Assembly: GCA_029245825.1 (NCBI GenBank)
Contig: JAQWON010000120.1
Location: forward strand, 1 to 9,018
Direction: 5' to 3'
DNA: 9,018 nt
Origin: Flavobacteriaceae bacterium
GTDB lineage: Bacteria; Bacteroidota; Bacteroidia; Flavobacteriales; Flavobacteriaceae
The notes below the pieces were generated by a model. The model saw nothing but the letters and a program-made list of their open reading frames with translations, did not search any database and was not told the DNA's origin. A program made the position numbers and the translations under genes. Shown here piece after piece: positions 1-6,517 of this stretch. How positions within the stretch are numbered: position 1 is the first letter of the stretch; each line of letters begins with the position of its first letter.

Positions 1-2941
1 AAGTGTAAGTTGCTGGTCCTGCAGGACTTGTGGTGTCAGTGGCTGTAATAGTTATAGACTCTCCTGCACATATGGTATCACCAGGTGCGTCACTATCCAT
101 TGCAATTGTAGGAGGATCGACTACAGTTATCACTTCAGTTACAACAGTAGAAGTACAACCTCCTGAGCCTATAATGTACAATTGAATCGTAGTTCCATTA
201 GCTATAGAACCTGCTGCTGCATTATATGGATTAGTTGTTGATGTTGTTGTTCCTCCTATTATCCAATAATAACTTTCTCCTGCCACTGCGCCAGTTCCTG
301 TTAGTGTAATAGCATTATCCATACAGACTGTAGTACCAGGACTTACATCAATTCCTGGAGTAGAAACACCATCAACTTGAACAGTTATTTCATTACTTGG
401 CAAACTACCACAACTCAAACCACCACGACTAGCAAAAGCTAATCTTCTTAACTGTGTAGTCTGTGAAAATGATATTGATCCTGCTGGTAAATCTACATCC
501 GTTTGACCAGAAATATCATTCCAAGTTGCTCCTGTTCTGGATTGCCACTGATAGGTTACTGTGGCTCCAGCAGAAGAAAATCCAGCCAAAGTAGCGGTTG
601 CCCCACCAGCTAAAGTACCGTTACCATCTATATCACTAGCTAACGTTCCCCCGGGACACAATGTAAGATCAGCTGATGTTGCAGAAATTGAACCAGCGCT
701 ATCAAGAACCGGAACATAAACTGTAACAGTCACAGAAGCAGAACAACCCGCAGCATTTTGAACAGTTAACTCTACTGTAGACTCAGAAACAATACTACTT
801 GTTGTGTAAACATTAGTTACTACTTCAGATGGAACTGCTGCAACTCCATTTAATTTAAATGAATAAGTGTACCCAGGTCCAACAGGTAATGCAGTAAAGG
901 AGATACTCTGGCCAGGACAAATAACACCATCTGCTGGATTAGTTGTAATTTGAGCTAATCCAGAAGTATTAAAGTTACTTACTGAAATAACAATTTCTTC
1001 AGTATATACACATCCTGCAGCATCTTCAACTTCAATCTTTACTCTTTCCCCGTCATCAATTTCAAGTCCCCCGCCATTACCGGCAGTTGTAACAAAAGTT
1101 CGGCTAACATTTGATGTCTGGCTTCTTGTTGCACTATCTTCTATAGTAAAGGTATATGTAGCTGGACCACTCACTGCGGCTACAGAAAGTGTAATTGTGT
1201 CACCAGAACAAAATTGATCTCCAGCAACCCCAGTACTTAAGTTTGGAACATAGGCGGGATTAACTGTAATGGTAATAATATTTGAACTTGGATCGCTGGT
1301 ACATACCTTTCCATCGTTTGGTATGCCATCGCCATTAGCGTCTATATATGCTTTAGCTAAACGTCTAAAGCTAGTGGTTCCATTTAATACTCCAGGATCA
1401 TAAGTGGGAGAATTTGCATTTGAGGGAATATCAGTCCAAGTACCAGTAACAGTTTTAGCCTGCCATTGATAGTGAAGGGTTTGACTTGTAGAAGCTGCTA
1501 ATGTACTGGTGATAACACCTGTAGGCTCCTCACCAAAACATATTGTGGTGTCAGTAGCTACTGACAAAGCAATTGTTCCAGGATCCGTTATACTTAATAC
1601 CCTAACAGTAATAGTTGCTGTTTCAGAACAGCCAAAAGAATTAGACGCAATAACCTTTATTGTTGAACTCTCAGTTAATGAAGATGTGGTCAAAACATTC
1701 CCTACTGCTTCACCCGGTGCAGGGGGAGTTTCATTTATAAAAAACTGATAGCTATTACCACCAGATGCCGTGATTACAATCTCATCCCCAAAACATATTA
1801 TGTTCCCTGGGGCATTTGTTGATAGACCAGGATTCAATGGACTTCCGCTAGCAATTATAGATAAAGACTGTGTTGTTTCACAACCATTCCCATCAATTAC
1901 ACTAACGGAAATTGTGTCTCCATTTGAAACCTCTTTTGTTCCTGCAGAAGTAGTGGTAGAGACAGTTAAAAATAAGTTTTCGGTTGATGAAGCCTGTGTA
2001 GTTACTCCATTTATTTTGAAGGTATAAGTAGCTGCTCCTGCTGCTGCAGATACAGTTACAGAGTCACCAATACAGAATGTATTGGAAGCATTGTTAGTTG
2101 CTAAATTGATTACAAATTCAGGATCAACTGTAATTTGTTGTACATTACTGTAAGGTGCCTGGTCACAAGTTAAATCGCCAAGTGTGTTGAGTGCCTTTCT
2201 TCTAAAGTAAGTAGTTTGAAATAAAGCTGGCGGTTGATAATTAACACTTGTCTCTCCATCAATATTGACCCAAGCAGAACCATTAATTGAACTCTGCCAC
2301 TGGTAAGTTATAACGTCAGTTCCACTTGCAGTGGATGTAGAGCTAACATTACCTGTAGGCACAGTCCCGTAACAAATTGTTGAATCAGCTGCATTTTGTA
2401 GAGTTATAACGCCCGGATTATATACCTCCAAAACTTGCATTTGAAGAGAAGCTTCATCTTTACATCCATTTGAATTATAAGCTACAACGGTAACAGTTGA
2501 TGTGTCAGAAATTGCAGAAGTTACAAATGTTGATGAAGCAGATAGAGCTTGTCTAATAACCCCATCTACTTTAAATTCATACTGTGTTCCTCCAGTAGCT
2601 GTAAAGGTTACATTAGTACCCTTACATACTTGATCATCAACTGCATCAGAAGAAATTGTAGCGGCTGGAAGAGCGTTAACTGTAGCTGTAATACTTTGTG
2701 TAGAAGAATCGGCAAGGCACCCATTCGAGTCAGTAAATTCAATGGTAACCTTGTCTCCATTAGAGATAGAATCTGCATCAGAAGGATCGGAAGAAAAAGT
2801 TATGGTGTTATCGGTACCTGATTGTACCATTGATCCATTGAGATAAAACTTATATAAGGTTCCTCCGGCTGGAGAAATCTGAAACAATATTTCATCACCA
2901 ACACAAATCTCAGGGGTCACAGGAGAAACAGTAAGTGTAGG
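1..2941 (-). repeat. Three tandem A-A-B protein supramodules plus the start of a fourth
   Basis: At the protein level the region divides into units of about 816, 864 and 888 nt: copy 1 at 2126-2941, copy 2 at 1262-2125, copy 3 at 374-1261, and partial copy 4 at 1-373. Each full unit has a longer A module, a shorter A module and one B module. The first cysteines of the A modules are at residues 183, 276, 460, 553, 748, 845, 1043 and 1128. The closing cysteines (NGC or similar) are at 245, 330, 524, 608, 814, 903 and 1099. B-module cysteine pairs are at 360/429, 638/717 and 932/1014. The copies have diverged at the DNA level. Only short stretches stay close, for example the bases coding for ATDTT near 28-45 and 1543-1560. 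This argues for old duplication rather than recent recombination. Confidence 0.8.
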
Positions 2942-3451
2942 TGTTGCTGGAGTATATACAAAACCTCTTATGTCATAAGCATCATTGTCAGTATTTGTAT
3001 CCCCCGTTCCAGAAACAGAAGTTGCTGAAACAACAATTGTTGAAATTCCGTAATTGCTAAAATTTAAACCTGGTGGACTACCAGAGAAATTCGTGTGATA
3101 AGTTAAAGTTGATATTGCTCCTGGAGCTATTGTTGTGACAGGGTTTATTGTAGCTGTATAACTTACTGTTCCCCCTGAAAAACTGTTTACTCCAGTAATA
3201 TAAAGACGAATAGTCTGACCTGTAATAGTTTCTGGATTTGTTCCAAAATTTCTGATCCCAATATTTAGGGTAACTGTTTCAGTTGAGCAAAGATTATAAG
3301 TTTTTGAAGCAGCGCTAGAATCAATTGTACCCTCATTTATAACAATATTAGTAACACCAATATCTTGCGCATTAAGGCTAATACCTCCATATAAAATAAG
3401 GAAGCACGCTACTTTTATAAGTAGTTTAAAAGAAACTTTAAAATTACCCAA
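1..3451 (-). CDS. Giant secreted Ig-like/PKD-like repeat protein (adhesin-like), 3' end outside window
   Basis: This is a partial gene. 1150 codons are open on the minus strand without a stop, and the protein continues past the left edge. The start is TTG at 3451: the two codons just before it are TAA and TAG, and no ATG occurs in this frame until about residue 209. Residues 1-28 form a Sec signal peptide: basic residues, a hydrophobic core around 14-24, and likely cleavage after SLNA. Residues about 30-165 resemble a CARDB-like beta-sandwich, ending in an acidic NTDND stretch. From residue 171 on, the protein consists of alternating Ig/PKD-like modules. A modules run from ICxGD to NGC. B modules carry ICxGxxPTG, YQWQS, a W-DI motif and FRRLA. 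Proteins of this kind in Bacteroidota are usually exported by the type IX system through a C-terminal domain, which would lie outside the window. Surface adhesion or a gliding-associated role is an inference. By hand count its base composition is visibly richer in G+C than its neighbours. Confidence 0.9.
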   Translation of the reverse strand, partial: MGNFKVSFKLLIKVACFLILYGGISLNAQDIGVTNIVINEGTIDSSAASKTYNLCSTETVTLNIGIRNFGTNPETITGQTIRLYITGVNSFSGGTVSYTATINPVTTIAPGAISTLTYHTNFSGSPPGLNFSNYGISTIVVSATSVSGTGDTNTDNDAYDIRGFVYTPATPTLTVSPVTPEICVGDEILFQISPAGGTLYKFYLNGSMVQSGTDNTITFSSDPSDADSISNGDKVTIEFTDSNGCLADSSTQSITATVNALPAATISSDAVDDQVCKGTNVTFTATGGTQYEFKVDGVIRQALSASSTFVTSAISDTSTVTVVAYNSNGCKDEASLQMQVLEVYNPGVITLQNAADSTICYGTVPTGNVSSTSTASGTDVITYQWQSSINGSAWVNIDGETSVNYQPPALFQTTYFRRKALNTLGDLTCDQAPYSNVQQITVDPEFVINLATNNASNTFCIGDSVTVSAAAGAATYTFKINGVTTQASSTENLFLTVSTTTSAGTKEVSNGDTISVSVIDGNGCETTQSLSIIASGSPLNPGLSTNAPGNIICFGDEIVITASGGNSYQFFINETPPAPGEAVGNVLTTSSLTESSTIKVIASNSFGCSETATITVRVLSITDPGTIALSVATDTTICFGEEPTGVITSTLAASTSQTLHYQWQAKTVTGTWTDIPSNANSPTYDPGVLNGTTSFRRLAKAYIDANGDGIPNDGKVCTSDPSSNIITITVNPAYVPNLSTGVAGDQFCSGDTITLSVAAVSGPATYTFTIEDSATRSQTSNVSRTFVTTAGNGGGLEIDDGERVKIEVEDAAGCVYTEEIVISVSNFNTSGLAQITTNPADGVICPGQSISFTALPVGPGYTYSFKLNGVAAVPSEVVTNVYTTSSIVSESTVELTVQNAAGCSASVTVTVYVPVLDSAGSISATSADLTLCPGGTLASDIDGNGTLAGGATATLAGFSSAGATVTYQWQSRTGATWNDISGQTDVDLPAGSISFSQTTQLRRLAFASRGGLSCGSLPSNEITVQVDGVSTPGIDVSPGTTVCMDNAITLTGTGAVAGESYYWIIGGTTTSTTNPYNAAAGSIANGTTIQLYIIGSGGCTSTVVTEVITVVDPPTIAMDSDAPGDTICAGESITITATDTTSPAGPATYT

Positions 3452-3591
3452 CTATTACTCTCTTTATTAACAAAATAACGAAAATTTATAGGATTTATTA
3501 TACTTAAAGTAAAACAAAAAACCATAGTGAAATTTTAATTTTTTATTTTTGTAAAAAAATAACTTATAAAACTTTGCTTAAATCTTCTAAT
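3452..3591. promoter_or_regulatory. Divergent intergenic promoter region between the adhesin and the lipoprotein
   Basis: This 140-bp, very AT-rich gap must hold promoters for both flanking genes. On the plus strand TTTTTG (3546-3551) and AAACTTTG (3569-3576) are spaced 17 bp apart and resemble the Bacteroidota -33/-7 pair (TTTG and TAnnTTTG), with one mismatch in the -7 box. This would start transcription near 3581, about 10 nt before the TTG at 3592. On the minus strand the best candidate is TTATTTTG (complement of 3471-3478), one mismatch from the -7 consensus and about 19 nt from the adhesin start codon, but without a -33 partner at normal spacing. I see no operator-like repeat. Confidence 0.4.
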
Positions 3592-4221
3592 TTGAGAATT
3601 CTTCAAATCATATATTTTTCATTAATTATCATTTTATTAATTAATTGCAAAAGATCCTCAAATGATTTCAATGTTACAGAGATTGAAATCAATAAAAATA
3701 CCAGAGGTGTTACTTATTTGTATAGAGAAAAACCAATAACAGGTCTAATTTATGAAAGAAACGACTCTAATGTTCTACTAAAAGAATATGAGGTTGACAA
3801 TGGGATGCTCTCTGGATCTTATCGTGAATATTATGTCTCTGGAAATCTTAAACTTGAAAAATTTTATTTAAGTGGAAAATTAGAGGGAATTTCAAAATCC
3901 TTTTATGAAGATGGCTCAACAAAAGAAATGCTTACTTATTCAAATGGACTGCTAACAGGAGAAAGAAGTTACTATTGGTCTAATGGGCTGTTGAAAGAAT
4001 CTAATCAATTTGAAAGAGGTATTATGACTGGTCAGAGTACATACTTTTTTTCCAATGGACAAATTCAAAAAAAATTTGAACTAGATCAATACGGAAAAAA
4101 ACATGGCTTATGGGAAGATTACTACTCCAATGGTCAATTAAAAGAAACCTCAAAATATAAAAACGGGGAAATAATTATAGAAAAAATAAGATACGATAAA
4201 GAGGGGAAAATAATTCAATAA
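3592..4221 (+). CDS. MORN-repeat (MORN_2/YwqK-like) lipoprotein
   Basis: 209 residues from TTG at 3592. The N-terminus is a lipoprotein signal: MRIL, a hydrophobic run, then the lipobox LINC with the lipidated cysteine at residue 19, followed by KRSS. The rest has about five MORN_2-type repeats of 22-26 residues (roughly 71-95, 97-119, 120-143, 145-165, 171-192). They follow the pattern G-x-Y-x-x-Y/F-x-x-x-G-x-L/I-K-x-E, for example DYYSNGQLKE near 177. Proteins with these repeats are often annotated as toxin-antitoxin YwqK antitoxin-like, a label with little functional support; a structural or surface role fits better here. An earlier in-frame TTG at 3574 would add six residues, but it overlaps the putative -7 box, so I prefer 3592. 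No ATG occurs near the start. The gene diverges from the adhesin and ends 10 bp from the convergent PLP enzyme. Confidence 0.8.
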   Translation: MRILQIIYFSLIIILLINCKRSSNDFNVTEIEINKNTRGVTYLYREKPITGLIYERNDSNVLLKEYEVDNGMLSGSYREYYVSGNLKLEKFYLSGKLEGISKSFYEDGSTKEMLTYSNGLLTGERSYYWSNGLLKESNQFERGIMTGQSTYFFSNGQIQKKFELDQYGKKHGLWEDYYSNGQLKETSKYKNGEIIIEKIRYDKEGKIIQ

Positions 4222-4231
4222 CTAAGTTCTT

Positions 4232-5215
4232 CTATTTTTTAATATATCCCTTTTCAATCATCCAATCATCATTATAAATTTTGGCAATATACCTACTTCC
4301 AGAATCGTGTAATAAAACAACAACTACATCACTTTTAGTTAAATTTTCTTTAAGCTGCAATAATCCTTTAATCACAGCACCGCATGAATTGCCAGCAAAA
4401 ATACCTTCCTTTTTAGCGAGCTTCCTAGTATAGATTGCTGCATCTTTATCATTAACTTTTTCAAAATGATCAATTAAGTCAAATGCAACATTTTTGGGTA
4501 TTATATCTTCACCAATACCTTCAGTAGTATATGGATAGATTTCATTTTTATCAAAAATACCTGTTTCATGATATTTTTTAAATACTGAACCATATGTGTC
4601 TATACCCCAAATTTTTATTTTTGGATTTTTTTCTTTGAGAAATTTTGCAACACCTGATATTGTCCCTCCAGTTCCAACACCAACAACAAAATGAGTAACT
4701 TTTCCATCTGTTTGATTCCATATTTCAGGACCTGTTTCCTCATAATGAGCAAGACTATTTGAAAGATTATCATATTGTCCAACAAACCAAGATTTTGGAG
4801 TTTCCTCTGCTATTCTTTTTGAGACACTATAATAAGATCTACTATCCTCTGGATCAACATCTGAGGGGCATACTATTACTTCAGCTCCCATTGCTCTTAA
4901 AACATCAAACTTCTCCCTAGATTGTTTGTCATTTGAAACGCAAATAAGTTTATATCCCTTTACAATTGAAGCTAATGCCAATCCCATTCCTGTATTGCCA
5001 GATGTTCCCTCAACAATTACGCCTCCTTTTAATAGTTTCCCCTGTTTTTCAGCATCTTCAATCATTTTAACCGCAATTCTATCCTTTATTGAGTTTCCAG
5101 GATTAAAGCTTTCAATTTTAGCTAAAACAAGTGATGGAATTTCAGAAGTCACATTATTTAACTTAACTAAAGGAGTTTTACCTATTGTTTCTAAAATATT
5201 TGATGCGTAATCCAT
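4232..5215 (-). CDS. PLP-dependent cystathionine beta-synthase-type enzyme (cysteine synthase family)
   Basis: 327 residues, ATG start. A fold-type II PLP enzyme: Lys44 in NPGNSIKDR is the expected Schiff-base lysine, GTSGNTG (70-76) is the substrate/PLP loop, GTGGT (181-185) binds the cofactor phosphate, and EGIGED (232-237) and DSGSRY (304-309) are conserved near the active site. The pattern RIAVKMIEDAEKQG, the QYDN-x-x-N-x-LAHY stretch (148-158) and the C-terminal DDWMIEKGY resemble the catalytic core of cystathionine beta-synthase more than CysK. From family knowledge it would condense serine or O-acetylserine with homocysteine, or with sulfide to make cysteine; the exact substrate cannot be read from the sequence. 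It lacks the haem-binding N-terminus and C-terminal CBS regulatory domains of animal enzymes. It lies 50 bp downstream of the permease gene on the same strand, so co-transcription is likely. A weak -7 candidate, TAAGTTTA (complement of 5246-5253), lies in the gap. Confidence 0.9.
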   Translation of the reverse strand: MDYASNILETIGKTPLVKLNNVTSEIPSLVLAKIESFNPGNSIKDRIAVKMIEDAEKQGKLLKGGVIVEGTSGNTGMGLALASIVKGYKLICVSNDKQSREKFDVLRAMGAEVIVCPSDVDPEDSRSYYSVSKRIAEETPKSWFVGQYDNLSNSLAHYEETGPEIWNQTDGKVTHFVVGVGTGGTISGVAKFLKEKNPKIKIWGIDTYGSVFKKYHETGIFDKNEIYPYTTEGIGEDIIPKNVAFDLIDHFEKVNDKDAAIYTRKLAKKEGIFAGNSCGAVIKGLLQLKENLTKSDVVVVLLHDSGSRYIAKIYNDDWMIEKGYIKK

Positions 5216-5265
5216 GAGCTAAAATTTTTTAATACATTAATTACTTAAACTTAATTTTCATAAAA

Positions 5266-6501
5266 TTAATTAAAGCGAAGAACTTTCGCCGGACTGATCC
5301 TGCCAATAATTACTGATGGTAAAAAAAGTAAAATTCCACTAATTGTTAAAAACAAAAGATTAAAAAAAATAAGGTCCTTAAGATCTAAATATACAGGAAC
5401 GTAATCGGTATAATAAATTTCTGGATCAAGCTTAATCCACTTAAAAAAATATTGGGTAAAATAAAAAATCAGTCCAATTAAATTCCCCCAAAAAAGACCA
5501 TACCCTAGCATTGAAATACCATTCCAAATAAAAATCTTTTGAATGAAAAAATTATTTGATCCAATTGATTTTAAAAGCCCAATCATTTTTGATCGTTCTA
5601 AAATCAAAATAAGTATAGCTGATGAGGTATTCACTACTCCAACTATTATCATTATGAAAAATATTATAAAAATATTGAAGTCAAAAAGTGATATCCATTG
5701 AAAAATATCTTGGTATTTTTCATACAGTCCTACAACATTCAAATTAGAAGGCAAATCATTATAAATAACATTCCCAATTTTATCAATATCTCTTATGTCG
5801 CTTAAAAAAACTTCATAATTTCCTACATGATTTTCTTTCCACTTATTAATGGACTTAATGTTTTTAATATCTCCAATTATAAAAGATTTATCTATTTCAG
5901 AAAATCCTGTTGAAAAAAATCCAACAACTTTAAACTTTCTAACATTTGGATAATTTTGGTTAATATTCTGATAAAAAAAGGCTTCTATATGATCTCCTAA
6001 TTTCACTTTAAGTCTATCGGAAATCTCTTGTGAAATTATAATTTCATTAGAAACAACATCAGATATATTAGGAAACCTTCCTTCGTCTAAAAAACTTTTT
6101 AAATACTCCCATTTATAATCAATATCAACGCCTTTATAAAAAACGCCTTCAAACTGATCTTGATTTTTTATAATTGAAGCTTTAGTTGCAGTGCTATGGA
6201 GGTGAATAACTTCAGGTCTTTTGATTAATTTCTTTTTTATTTCAATTGAATCAATTATTGGACTTATTGAAATCTCAGATTGATTATTTTCAAAAGGAAC
6301 TATTTGAAGATGTCCATTAAATGCAGTTGTTTTTTTCTTTATTTCAAGCTGAAGACCTTTCCCTGAGGAAACTGAAATAAGAATCATTCCCATTGAAACC
6401 GCAATTGTAATTATAGCAATTTTAATTATTCGCCCTGAAACACTACTTTTATAATGTCCCATTTTTTGCATCCGCATTGCAATAAATAATGGTAAATTCA
6501 A
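5266..6501 (-). CDS. FtsX/LolE-like ABC transporter permease
   Basis: 411 residues from TTG at 6501. The layout is that of the LolC/LolE and MacB permease group: a short cytoplasmic start with the FIAMR motif (7-11), TM1 about 25-44, a periplasmic core about 46-270, TM2 about 276-301, a cytoplasmic coupling stretch ERSKMIGLLKSIG (302-314), TM3 about 322-349, TM4 about 376-398, and the typical ending ISPAKVLRFN. This family works with a separate ATPase, which is not in the window, and moves lipoproteins or other envelope substrates. The frame stays open upstream to an ATG at 6633, but that extension is the antisense of the namZ signal peptide. A further upstream TTG at 6531 is part of a perfect -7 box (complement of 6529-6536). 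The start at 6501 places FIA-x-R where I expect it in Bacteroidota homologues. ATG at 6477 is the fallback. The PLP enzyme follows 50 bp downstream. Confidence 0.85.
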   Translation of the reverse strand: MNLPLFIAMRMQKMGHYKSSVSGRIIKIAIITIAVSMGMILISVSSGKGLQLEIKKKTTAFNGHLQIVPFENNQSEISISPIIDSIEIKKKLIKRPEVIHLHSTATKASIIKNQDQFEGVFYKGVDIDYKWEYLKSFLDEGRFPNISDVVSNEIIISQEISDRLKVKLGDHIEAFFYQNINQNYPNVRKFKVVGFFSTGFSEIDKSFIIGDIKNIKSINKWKENHVGNYEVFLSDIRDIDKIGNVIYNDLPSNLNVVGLYEKYQDIFQWISLFDFNIFIIFFIMIIVGVVNTSSAILILILERSKMIGLLKSIGSNNFFIQKIFIWNGISMLGYGLFWGNLIGLIFYFTQYFFKWIKLDPEIYYTDYVPVYLDLKDLIFFNLLFLTISGILLFLPSVIIGRISPAKVLRFN

Positions 6502-6503
6502 AT

Positions 6504-6511
6504 TAAATTTG
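6504..6511 (+). promoter_or_regulatory. Candidate -7 box (TAAATTTG) for namZ
   Basis: TAAATTTG matches TAnnTTTG exactly and ends only six bases before the namZ ATG at 6518, so transcription would begin at or very near the start codon. A TTG at 6477-6479 is the only -33 candidate, at a slightly long spacing of 24 bp. The box overlaps the first codons of the permease gene on the other strand. Confidence 0.45.
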
Positions 6512-6517
6512 TATTGA

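Noticed and set aside
1509..2821. Plus-strand open frames at 1509-1748, 1770-2027 and 2549-2821
   Set aside because: They lie opposite the continuous adhesin frame, have no family features, and arise from the repeat's codon pattern.
1..3451. Repeat region as a CRISPR or DNA-level tandem array
   Set aside because: The repeats are protein-level and diverged; there is no short identical repeat with regular spacers.
3592..4221. YwqK-like repeats as evidence of a toxin-antitoxin pair
   Set aside because: There is no toxin-like neighbour, the protein is an exported lipoprotein, and the neighbouring genes are an adhesin and a PLP enzyme.
4926..5210. Plus-strand 94-residue frame
   Set aside because: Antisense to the N-terminal part of the PLP enzyme, whose motifs are unmistakable on the minus strand.
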